Below are positions 55,452 through 64,000 of a stretch of DNA of 64,000 nucleotides, piece by piece. The DNA comes from Caulobacter endophyticus (lineage in GTDB: Bacteria > Pseudomonadota > Alphaproteobacteria > Caulobacterales > Caulobacteraceae). Numbering within the stretch: the first letter of the stretch is position 1; each line of letters starts with the position of its first letter. The notes below the pieces were generated by a model. It did not search any database. It was not told where the DNA came from and worked only from the letters and a program-made list of their open reading frames with translations. The position numbers were made by a program, and so were the translations under genes. The stretch is from positions 43,657 to 107,656 of the forward strand of contig NZ_QDKQ01000031.1 of NCBI RefSeq assembly GCF_003116815.1. The letters run 5' to 3'.

Positions 55452-56398
55452 GCGGCGGCCTCGCGGGCCGGCGCGGTCTCGCGCACGCCCAGCACCCGGC
55501 AGATCGCATAGACGAGGTCGGCGCGGTTCAGGGTGTAGAAATGGAAGTCGTTGAAGCCCTGCTCCTGCAGCTTGGCGCACATCTCGGCGGCCACCGAGCA
55601 GGCGATCAGGCGGCGGGTCTCCGGATCCTCGTCCAGGCCGTCGAACAGGTTGGCCAGCCAAGACGGCACCGACGTCTGGCAGGCGGCCGACATCTTCTTC
55701 AGGCCGTTGAAATTGGTCACCGGCATGACGCCCGGCACGATCGGGATGGTGACGCCAGCGGCGCGCGCCTTGTCGACGAAGCGCAGGAAGGCGTCGATGT
55801 CGAAAAAGAACTGGCTGATGCCCAGGGTCGCGCCAGCGTCGACCTTGGCCTTCAGCACGTCGATATCGTGGTCCAGAGACGGGCTCTCGGGATGCTTCTC
55901 GGGATAGACCCCGACCAGCACCTCGAACGGCGCGACACCGCGCAGGGCCGCCGTCAGCTCGGTGGCGTTCTTGTAGCCGTCCTCGCGCGGCACATAGACG
56001 CCGCCGATGCCGCCCTCGCCGGGAGGCGGGTCGCCGCGCAGCGACACGATGTGGCGCACGCCGATGTTCCAGTAGTCGTGGATCACCTCGTCGACCTCGG
56101 CGCGGCTGGCGCCGACGCAGGTCAGGTGCGCCGCCGGCTTCAGCGAGGTCTCGTCGAGGATGCGCTTGACGGTGCGGTGGGTGCGTTCACGCGTCGAGCC
56201 GCCGGCGCCATAGGTCACCGAGACGAAGGCCGGGTCCAGCGGAGCCAGGCGGGTGATCGCCTCCCATAGGCTCTCTTCCATCTTCTCGGTCTTGGGCGGG
56301 AAGAACTCGAACGACACGCGCGGACGGGCGGCGCCGGCGGGACGCTCGCCGGCGCGGGCCACCGGACCGATCACGCGACGGGTGGGCGGCAGGGTCAT
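55448..56398 (-). CDS. metF: 5,10-methylenetetrahydrofolate reductase
   Basis: 316-residue FAD TIM-barrel enzyme making 5-methyltetrahydrofolate for MetH. Motifs: RVSFEFFPPKTEKMEESLW (substrate-binding Glu), SVTYGAGGSTRERT, AHLTCVGASRAEVD, HIVSLRGDPPPGE (flavin site), ISQFFFDIDAFLRFVDKARAAG and IVPGVMPVTNF. Its ATG overlaps the stop of the ArsR-methyltransferase gene by 4 bases, and its own stop overlaps the beta-lactamase start by 4 bases. Confidence 0.97.
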   Translation of the reverse strand: MTLPPTRRVIGPVARAGERPAGAARPRVSFEFFPPKTEKMEESLWEAITRLAPLDPAFVSVTYGAGGSTRERTHRTVKRILDETSLKPAAHLTCVGASRAEVDEVIHDYWNIGVRHIVSLRGDPPPGEGGIGGVYVPREDGYKNATELTAALRGVAPFEVLVGVYPEKHPESPSLDHDIDVLKAKVDAGATLGISQFFFDIDAFLRFVDKARAAGVTIPIVPGVMPVTNFNGLKKMSAACQTSVPSWLANLFDGLDEDPETRRLIACSVAAEMCAKLQEQGFNDFHFYTLNRADLVYAICRVLGVRETAPAREAAA

Positions 56399-57372
56399 GC
56401 GGCGGTCCTTTCGGCGAGGGCCGCGCCGGGTCGGCGGGCGGTCCAGATCTTGACGGTCAGGCCCTCCGCCGTGGTCGGCGGCAGGGCGATGTTGGTTTCG
56501 GGAACAAGGCCGGCGGCCTCGATCCACGGCAGGATCTCGTCATCGGCGAAGCCGAGACGGCGATGCTGGTGAGCTTCGCGCAGGAACTCGTGGTCGTGCG
56601 GGGCGAAGTCGGCGATCAGCAGCAGGCCGCCCGGCGACACCAGGCGCGCGGCCTCGGCCACGGCGGCGGCGGGATCGCCCAGATAGTGCAGCACCTGGTG
56701 GACCGTCACGAGGTCGGCGCAGCCCCCCGGCAGGCCGGTGTCGAAGATATCGCCGTGACGCAGTTCGCAGGCCGTCAGCCCGGCCTTGGCCACCTCGTCG
56801 CGGGCGATGTTCAGCATCTGCTGCGACAGGTCCAGACCCAGGGCGTTCACCGCCCGGGCGCCAAGGAGCGTCAGCATGCGGCCCGCGCCCGCGCCCAGGT
56901 CGACCATCTCGTCGAAGGGACCTTCGCCGGCCGCGCGCAGGATCGCGACCTCAACTTCCTTCTCGTCGACATAGAGCGAGCGGATTTCGTTCCAGCGGGC
57001 GGCGTTGCGCGCGAAATAGGCCTGGGCGCCGGCCGAGCGCTCGGCCCGCACCGCGGCCAGTTGGCTGGCGTCGCCCTGCACGACCGCGTCGTCACCCTGG
57101 ATCAGCGCCAGGGCCGCGGCGACCACCGCCCCGCCGCCGGACGTGCCGGCAAGGCGGTAGAACACCCAGGCTCCGTCGGGAAAGCGCTCGACCAGCCCGG
57201 CCTCGGCCAGAAGCTTCAGATGGCGGGAAACGCGCGGCTGGCTCTGATCGAGGATCCGGCACAGCTCGAGCACCGAAAGCTCCTCGACGGCCAGCAGCGC
57301 GAGAATGCGCAGACGCGTGCTTTCACCCGCCGCGCGCAGTACGTCGACAACCTGTTCGCTCGTTAGCGCCAT
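56395..57372 (-). CDS. ArsR-type repressor fused to a SAM-methyltransferase domain
   Basis: 325 residues. Residues 1-80 are an ArsR winged helix-turn-helix (STRLRILALLAVEELSVLELCRILDQSQPRVSRHLKLL) without metal-binding cysteines. Residues 115-310 form a class I methyltransferase fold with VDLGAGAGRM (157-166), LGLDLSQQML and ADLVTVHQVLHYLGDP. In this family the methyltransferase part probably senses SAM or SAH and the protein represses methionine-cycle genes, comparable to SahR-type regulators. It opens the metF-metH operon, 2 bp after a 24-bp palindrome that should be its autoregulatory operator. Confidence 0.92.
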   Translation of the reverse strand: MALTSEQVVDVLRAAGESTRLRILALLAVEELSVLELCRILDQSQPRVSRHLKLLAEAGLVERFPDGAWVFYRLAGTSGGGAVVAAALALIQGDDAVVQGDASQLAAVRAERSAGAQAYFARNAARWNEIRSLYVDEKEVEVAILRAAGEGPFDEMVDLGAGAGRMLTLLGARAVNALGLDLSQQMLNIARDEVAKAGLTACELRHGDIFDTGLPGGCADLVTVHQVLHYLGDPAAAVAEAARLVSPGGLLLIADFAPHDHEFLREAHQHRRLGFADDEILPWIEAAGLVPETNIALPPTTAEGLTVKIWTARRPGAALAERTAA

Positions 57373-57374
57373 AG

Positions 57375-57398
57375 GGATATAAAGATATCTTTATGTCC
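57375..57398. promoter_or_regulatory. Operator palindrome of the methionine operon
   Basis: Core ATAAAGATATCTTTAT (57379-57394) is a perfect 16-bp palindrome; including flanks, 24 bp are symmetric apart from one pair. It ends 2 bp before the ATG of the ArsR-methyltransferase gene, so a bound repressor would block initiation. The messenger is probably leaderless or has the site in its ribosome-binding region. Confidence 0.8.
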
Positions 57399-57525
57399 GA
57401 TTTGGCAAGTGAATTCTGCGTGGCGGGACGCGTGCTTATCCCGTTGCGCGGGGATCAAAAAGCCCCAAAGACGAGGACGATGACGAGCGCTTTGGATAAA
57501 TCTTCCAAGGCGCCAGGCCAGCTGA

Positions 57526-57891
57526 TCAATCGCCGCTCGACGGCTGCCACAGCTCGACCTTGAAACCCGCCGGATCCACCAGCCAGGCGAAGCGGCCGTA
57601 CTCCTCGTCCTGCCGCCCGGTCGGCTCGACGCCCTCGGCGGCGGCCTTGGCCAGCACGCCGTCCAGGTCGTCGACGATCAGGTTGATCATGAACGGCGCG
57701 TTGGACGGCTCGAAATAGCGGGTGTCGGCCGGAAACGGCGACCAGTTGGTCATGCCGACCTTGGGGTGGGCGAACATCGCCCCGCCCCAGTCCTCGACCT
57801 TGATCCCCAGGACCCGCGCGTACCAGGCGGCCAGACCCTTGGGGTCGTCCGTCTTGAAGAACACGCCGCCCAGACCCAGCACCTTGGCCAT
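57526..57891 (-). CDS. VOC family protein
   Basis: 121-residue protein with the vicinal oxygen chelate fold: VLGLGGVFFKTDDPKGLAAWYARVLGIKVEDWG at the start, APFMINLIVDDLDGVLAKAAAEGVE in the middle, and YGRFAWLVDPAGFKVELWQP at the end, where the Glu of VELWQP is the usual metal ligand. Related proteins detoxify or modify small molecules; the substrate is unknown. It follows the 2-hydroxyacid dehydrogenase gene by 27 bp and is likely co-transcribed. Confidence 0.85.
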   Translation of the reverse strand: MAKVLGLGGVFFKTDDPKGLAAWYARVLGIKVEDWGGAMFAHPKVGMTNWSPFPADTRYFEPSNAPFMINLIVDDLDGVLAKAAAEGVEPTGRQDEEYGRFAWLVDPAGFKVELWQPSSGD

Positions 57892-57918
57892 GCGATCCCC
57901 TTGTCCTGTCCGAACCCG

Positions 57919-58878
57919 TCAGGCCGCCACCGGGCTGGCCAGCGGCTCGCCCAGGAAGTAGCGGCGCAGGTTCTCCATGGTCAGATTGACCATGGCCGGG
58001 ATGCTGTCCAGCGTCGCGCCGGCCGTGTGCGGCGTCAGCACGGTGTGGGGCACGTCGGCCCAGCGGGCCGGCGAAGTCGGCTCGTGCTCGAAGACGTCCA
58101 GCGCGGCCATGCCCAGGCGCCCGTCCTTCAGCGCGGCCACCAGGGCGTCCTCGTCGACCAGCGACCCGCGCGAGACATTGACCAGCAGACCCTGCGGCCC
58201 CAGCGCGTCGATGACCTCGGCGCTGACCAGATGGCGGTTGGAGGCGTCGGGCCGGGCGCAGACCATCAGGATGTCGCTGTCGCGGGCCAGGGCCAGCAGG
58301 CTGTCGGCGCGCGGCCAGGCGGCTTCCTTCGGGCGCGGCCCCCACCAGGCGACCTTCAGTTCGAAGACTTCCAGCCGGCGGGCGACAGCCTCGCCGATAT
58401 GGCCAAGGCCGATGATCCCGGCCCTGCGGCCGCGCAGACCGTGGCGCGCGCCCATCCGGTCCATCGAGGTCCAGCGGCCCGCCCGCACGCGGCGGTCGCC
58501 CTCGGCGATGCCGCGCCAGGCGCTCAGCATCAGGCCCAGCGCATGGTCTGCCACGTCACCGGCGTTGAGGCCGACCGAATGGGTGACGGCCAGGCCATGA
58601 GCCCGGCACCACGGCACGTCGACGCCGTCGTAGCCGACGCTGACGCAGGCGATTAGGCCCAGACGCGGCATCTCCGACAGCAGGTCGCGCGGCAGCACCA
58701 TCTCACCGGCATGGACGATGGCCTGCACCTGCTTGCCCGGCCCTTCGAGGAAGGCCAGGCGGTCGGGATAATCCCACAGGCGGCAAACCTCATACGCGCC
58801 TTCGAGCAGCGGCTGCAACGGCAGCAGCATCTCGTGGGAAAGGACGATGTGGGGCTTCACGACGGGGGTCTGCGGCAT
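57919..58878 (-). CDS. D-isomer-specific 2-hydroxyacid dehydrogenase
   Basis: 319-residue NAD(P)-dependent dehydrogenase. The Rossmann motif GLGHIGEAVARRL lies near 154-166. The active-site triad appears as Arg in VNVSRGSLVDEDAL, Glu in DVFEHEP and His in LTPHTAGAT. These features fit glyoxylate/hydroxypyruvate reductases (GhrB/GRHPR-like). The ATG at 58876-58878 has CGGAGAAG before it. First gene of a two-gene unit with the VOC protein. Confidence 0.92.
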   Translation of the reverse strand: MPQTPVVKPHIVLSHEMLLPLQPLLEGAYEVCRLWDYPDRLAFLEGPGKQVQAIVHAGEMVLPRDLLSEMPRLGLIACVSVGYDGVDVPWCRAHGLAVTHSVGLNAGDVADHALGLMLSAWRGIAEGDRRVRAGRWTSMDRMGARHGLRGRRAGIIGLGHIGEAVARRLEVFELKVAWWGPRPKEAAWPRADSLLALARDSDILMVCARPDASNRHLVSAEVIDALGPQGLLVNVSRGSLVDEDALVAALKDGRLGMAALDVFEHEPTSPARWADVPHTVLTPHTAGATLDSIPAMVNLTMENLRRYFLGEPLASPVAA

Positions 58879-59134
58879 GCTGCTTCTCCGGTCCCGGCGC
58901 GCGGCGGAATGCCTCCGCCGCCGATCCGCGGGACGATCGTTCTTGCTGGGGGTCAAGCTACTCCTCTGGCGTCCGCGCGCCAGCACTAGAGCGCGCGACG
59001 CACGAACATCTGAAGCGCCGCTCTCAACCCGTCATGGCCGCCACGGGTTCCGCACCCGGCCAAGCTGTGAACGCCTTGACCGCGAAGGGGTTTTATCGAC
59101 TGGCGCCGAGAACGGCGCATTAGGGAGACCTCCC

Positions 59135-59566
59135 ATGTTCACGAAAACCCTGCTGGCGGGCGCCGCGCTCGCCCTGGCCGCTTCCGGCGCCGTCTCGGGC
59201 GCGGCGCTCGCCAATCCCAAGGTCAAGGCCTCGGCGGCCATGGCCAGCCCCAAGCAGCCGATCCCCTACGACCAGCTGGAAGCCTATTCCAAGGCCACGC
59301 CCAAGCAGCGGGCGGCCAAGGACTGGTGGGCCGGCGAGGCCGCGACGGGCGCCTCGACCGACACCTCGACCACCCTGCCGCCGGCCAGCGGCTCCATGGG
59401 CGACGCGGCCGCCAGCACCCAGGTGAACCCGCCGACCACCGACGCCCCGCCGTCGATGCCGACCACGCCGCCGACCAACACGCCGCCCGACGACATGATG
59501 ACCCCGAACCCCGGCTCCAACCTGCCGGGCTCGGATCCCAACCTGCCGCCGAAGGAACCCAAGTAG
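59135..59566 (+). CDS. Exported Pro/Thr-rich hypothetical protein
   Basis: 143 residues. Residues 1-26 are a signal peptide (LALAASGAVSGAALA). The rest is low complexity: a short helical part (YDQLEAYSKATPKQRAAKDWW), then a Thr/Pro/Ser/Asp-rich tail with PPTNTPPDDMMTPNPGSNLPGSDPNLPPKEPK. No family recognised. GGGAGACCTCCC precedes the ATG. TTGACCG at about 59076 upstream may be a -35 element. A bidirectional terminator follows. Confidence 0.6.
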   Translation: MFTKTLLAGAALALAASGAVSGAALANPKVKASAAMASPKQPIPYDQLEAYSKATPKQRAAKDWWAGEAATGASTDTSTTLPPASGSMGDAAASTQVNPPTTDAPPSMPTTPPTNTPPDDMMTPNPGSNLPGSDPNLPPKEPK

Positions 59567-59577
59567 GCTCAAAAGCA

Positions 59578-59611
59578 AAAGGGGCGGCCCCGATGGAGCC
59601 GCCCCTTTCTT
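59578..59611. terminator. Bidirectional terminator between the secreted protein and ettA
   Basis: 11-bp stem AAAGGGGCGGC / GCCGCCCCTTT with a 9-base loop, followed by a pyrimidine/T-rich stretch on the plus strand and AAAA before it. It lies between convergent genes. Confidence 0.9.
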
Positions 59612-59630
59612 TTCGCCTTGGCTCGCGCGC

Positions 59631-61298
<1,668 letters not shown>

Positions 61299-61517
61299 GA
61301 GGGGCTTTTCGTCTCTCGGGTCGGGTTCGGGGATCGGCCGCTCAAATAGCGTCTGGGGCCGGTTTGCGCAATCGCGGCCCCTTCACACGTTCGTCGCCGC
61401 ATCGTCGGCCAGCCGACAAATATCCGTCGCCAGGCTGTAATCGAACCTCGTTAGGCGAACGATCCCAGACGCGCCCCGGCGGCCTCCCCGCCCCTGGCGC
61501 ACCTGGGGATAGTTCCG

Positions 61518-63863
61518 ATGAAATCCGCCCTTCTGCTGAGCGCCGCCTTCGGCGCCCTCCTGTTCGCCGCCCCGGCCTTCGCGGCCGACAATCCCGAGCC
61601 CGCCCCCGACGCCGCCGCCGAAGTCGAGGCCGTCGTGGTGATCGGCCAGGGCCAGAGCCGCCAGGTCCAGGTGCTCAACGAAGAGAGCATCGCCAGCCAG
61701 GTCGCCGGGACGAGCGCCCTGAAGGCCATCGACAAGCTGCCGGGCGTCTCGTTCCAGTCGGCCGACCCGTTCGGCGCCTACGAGTGGTCGACCAGCCTGT
61801 CGATCCGCGGCTTCAACCAGAACCAGCTGGGCTTCACTCGTGACGGCGTGCCGCTGGGCGACATGAGCTACGGCAACCACAACGGCCTGCACATCAGCCG
61901 CGCCATCGCCAGCGAGAACATCGGCAAGGTCGAGCTGGCCCAGGGCGCCGGCGGCCTCGGCACCGCCTCGACCTCGAACCTCGGCGGCACGCTGCAGTTC
62001 TACTCGCGCGATCCGTCCGAGGTGATGGGCGGCCAGCTGAACCTGACGGGCGGCTCGTCGGCCATGCACCGCGTGTTCGGCCGCTTCGAGACCGGCGCGA
62101 TCGACCAGTTGGGCGGCCTGCGCGCCTTCGTCTCGGTCGCCGACCAGAAGACCGACAAGTGGAAGGGCGGCAGCGAGCAGAAGCAGCGCCAGTACGACGC
62201 CAAGGCCGTGCTGCCGCTGGGCGAGGGCTCGGTGACCGGCTTCTACACCCGCTCGGAACGCCGCGAGCAGGACTACCAGGACATGTCGTTCGACATGATC
62301 AAGCGCCTGGGCCGCGACTGGGACAACTTCGTCCCCGCCTGGAACAAGGCCGTCGGCGTCGCCGCGGTGATGAACAACCCGAACAACTACACCTCGGGCC
62401 TGCTCGATCTGGCCAGCGGCTACTGGACCGGCGTGGGGACCAACCCCTACGCCGCCTTCGGCGTCGCCAACCCCGACGACGCCTACTACGCCGGCGCCGG
62501 CATTCGTGACGACGACCTCTACGGCGCGACCCTGGCCCTGCCCTTCGGCGACCGCGTCGACTTCAAGGCCACCGCCTACCAGCACAAGAACAAGGGCCAG
62601 GGCCTGTGGGGCACGCCCTATCAGGTCAGCCCAGGCTACGGCGCAGCCGGCTCCACCGCCGCCCCGCTGTCGATCCGCACCACCGAATACAGCATCGACC
62701 GCGGCGGCGTGATCGCCGACCTGACCGTCGACCTGGGCACCCACAAGATCGGCGTCGGCTTCTGGACCGAGAACAACCACTTCGACCAGGCCCGCCGCTT
62801 CTACGCCGAGACCCTGACCGGTCCGTCGCGCGACTGGCTGGACTTCCAGTCGAACCCGTTCCGCACCCAGTGGCAGTACGCCTTCACCACCGAGACCCGC
62901 ACCGCCCACATCGAAGACACCTGGACGGTCACCGACGCCCTGAAGATCAACTTCGGCTTCAAGGCCATCAAGGTCGACAACGACGTCGAGACCATCGCGG
63001 GCAACGCCCTGACCGGTTCGATCCGGAGCAAGGACAACTTCCTGCCGCAGGTGGGCGTGGTCTACGCCTTCGACGGCGGGCTGGAGCTGTTCGGCGGCTA
63101 TACCGAGAACATGGCCGCCTTCGTCTCGGCCGCCACCGCCGGTCCGTTCGGCTCGCAGAGCCAGACGATCGTCGACTACGTGGCCGATACGGTCCAGCCC
63201 GAGACCTCCAAGACCTGGGAGGGCGGCGCGCGCTACCGTACCGACCGCTTCCAGGGCGTCGCGGCGCTGTACCACGTGACCTTCGACAACCGCCTGCTGG
63301 CCTACGCCAACGGCTCGCCGATCCAGGGCAACCCGGCCGTGCTCAGCAACGTCGGCTCGGTCGAGACCAAGGGCGTCGAAGTCGCCGGCGAGTTCCGCCT
63401 CACCGAGGCCTGGAGCCTCTACGGCGCCTATACCTACAACGACTCCAAGTACCAGGACGACGTCGTCACCCTCGACGGGACGGTCAGCGCCCGCACCGCC
63501 GGCAAGACCGTGGTCAACTCGCCCAAGAACATCCTCAAGGCCGAGATCCGCTTCGAGCAGGCGGGCTTCTTCGCCAAGCTCGGCGTCAACCACACCGGCG
63601 AGCGCTGGTACACCTACGAGAACATCGGCGGGAAGGTCGACGGCTATACCGTGGCCGACCTGACGGTGGGCTACCGCTTCCAGAACGAGGGCTGGGGCAA
63701 GGGCCTGGAGATCCAGGCCAACGTCACCAACCTGTTCGACGAGGACTACATCTCGACCATCGGCTCGGGCGGTTTCGTCAACCGCGACGCCGCCGGCACG
63801 ACCATGACCCTGCTGCCGGCCCCGCCGCGCCAGGGCTTCGTGACCATCAAGAAGGCGTTCTGA
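61518..63863 (+). CDS. TonB-dependent receptor
   Basis: 781-residue outer-membrane receptor with a signal peptide (1-22, PAFAADN), a TonB box-like VEAVVVIGQ (36-44), a plug domain (about 50-165: IDKLPGVSFQSADPFGAYEWSTSLSIRGFNQNQLGFTRDGVPLGDMSY, STSNLGGTLQFYS) and a barrel finishing with QGFVTIKKAF. The phrase SIRGFNQNQLGFTRDGVPLGD is frequent in Caulobacter receptors for oligosaccharides or other nutrients. Substrate unknown; no transporter or regulator is adjacent. TGGGGATAG precedes the ATG. The 219 bp upstream show no obvious operator. Confidence 0.93.
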   Translation: MKSALLLSAAFGALLFAAPAFAADNPEPAPDAAAEVEAVVVIGQGQSRQVQVLNEESIASQVAGTSALKAIDKLPGVSFQSADPFGAYEWSTSLSIRGFNQNQLGFTRDGVPLGDMSYGNHNGLHISRAIASENIGKVELAQGAGGLGTASTSNLGGTLQFYSRDPSEVMGGQLNLTGGSSAMHRVFGRFETGAIDQLGGLRAFVSVADQKTDKWKGGSEQKQRQYDAKAVLPLGEGSVTGFYTRSERREQDYQDMSFDMIKRLGRDWDNFVPAWNKAVGVAAVMNNPNNYTSGLLDLASGYWTGVGTNPYAAFGVANPDDAYYAGAGIRDDDLYGATLALPFGDRVDFKATAYQHKNKGQGLWGTPYQVSPGYGAAGSTAAPLSIRTTEYSIDRGGVIADLTVDLGTHKIGVGFWTENNHFDQARRFYAETLTGPSRDWLDFQSNPFRTQWQYAFTTETRTAHIEDTWTVTDALKINFGFKAIKVDNDVETIAGNALTGSIRSKDNFLPQVGVVYAFDGGLELFGGYTENMAAFVSAATAGPFGSQSQTIVDYVADTVQPETSKTWEGGARYRTDRFQGVAALYHVTFDNRLLAYANGSPIQGNPAVLSNVGSVETKGVEVAGEFRLTEAWSLYGAYTYNDSKYQDDVVTLDGTVSARTAGKTVVNSPKNILKAEIRFEQAGFFAKLGVNHTGERWYTYENIGGKVDGYTVADLTVGYRFQNEGWGKGLEIQANVTNLFDEDYISTIGSGGFVNRDAAGTTMTLLPAPPRQGFVTIKKAF

Positions 63864-63900
63864 TCAAGCCTCCTCCCTTCCCCCTTGATGGGCGTGTTGC

Positions 63901-64000
63901 TTAAAACGGCGGATCGTCGAGGTTGAGGTGGCGGACGGGCGGCCGAGAGGCTGATGAGCCACTCTGGAGGCTCTTTTGCCGGGCGGAGGGGGCTTTTTTC
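63901..64000 (-). other. Possible 3' end of a gene entering from the right edge
   Basis: An open minus-strand frame of 32 codons from the window edge ends with RHLNLDDPPF and TAA at 63901-63903. Third-position GC is only moderate (about 70%), so this may be non-coding; a transposase tail or another protein cannot be distinguished without the flanking sequence. Confidence 0.2.

Noticed and set aside
57480..57563. 27-codon frame (MTSALDKSSK...) with GACGAGGACG before it
   Set aside because: It runs into the 3' end of the VOC gene on the other strand and has no features beyond chance.
61383..63593. Minus-strand open frame of about 736 codons opposite the TonB receptor
   Set aside because: Same explanation: codon-bias shadow, no domains, while the receptor has signal peptide, plug and C-terminal aromatic residue.

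Overview
The window is chromosomal DNA from a Caulobacter-like alphaproteobacterium. Evidence for this is the high GC content with strong G/C bias at third codon positions, an actin-like MreB next to LeuA, split MetH subunits, two TonB-dependent receptors, a DUF4169 protein, a DUF2171 protein, a COQ4-type protein, and a candidate promoter of the Caulobacter housekeeping type before ilvC. Coding density is high. I see no rRNA, tRNA, CRISPR array, integrase or complete insertion sequence. The gene content is mostly core metabolism and conserved hypotheticals, and no stretch stands out as foreign by base or codon use.

Layout. 1-5.4 kb: 5' end of mreB (minus), a DMT exporter with an O-methyltransferase, a small hypothetical, leuA with an unannotated leucine-rich leader peptide, and a TVP38-type membrane protein. 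5.5-14.1 kb: an orphan ParA-like ATPase behind a perfect DnaA box, an FMN reductase, aspartate aminotransferase, a GST/PmoA-like/DUF4169/membrane-protein cluster, a LysR regulator, a COQ4 protein and a ribbon-helix-helix protein. 14.2-28.1 kb: two tiny membrane proteins, UvrD/PcrA helicase with a MOSC protein, a TonB receptor with a PepSY membrane protein (probable iron uptake), a VOC protein, an acetyltransferase, a divergent LysR/MFS pair, two oxidoreductases and a small lipoprotein. 28.3-45.3 kb: OpgH glucosyltransferase, an RNase H-fold-like protein, a MATE exporter, a nucleoside deoxyribosyltransferase-like protein, a CAP protein, a gene interrupted by one in-frame stop codon, ilvC, a repeat-rich RcnB-like protein, DUF924, a CsgG/SH3 protein, thyA-folA and a nitronate monooxygenase, lactonase, old yellow enzyme and ABM group. 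45.4-64 kb: a TerB/J-domain protein, a GH1 glycosidase, Uma2, a seven-gene methionine operon, a VOC/2-hydroxyacid dehydrogenase pair, EttA and a second TonB receptor.

The most interesting part is the 49.4-57.4 kb operon. An ArsR repressor fused to a SAM-methyltransferase domain lies directly behind a 24-bp near-perfect palindrome. It is followed, with 4-bp overlaps or very short gaps, by metF, a subclass B3 metallo-beta-lactamase, metH1 (homocysteine domain), a D-Ala-D-Ala ligase-like gene, a DUF4259 gene and metH2 (folate, B12 and activation domains). One-carbon/methionine synthesis and two genes of beta-lactam or peptidoglycan chemistry are therefore probably controlled together. Other regulatory signals are the leuA leader peptide, a candidate promoter and hairpin before ilvC, and a shared 12-bp palindrome before three enzyme genes of the redox or electrophile-handling type. 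Two families of inverted-pair intergenic repeats follow several genes.
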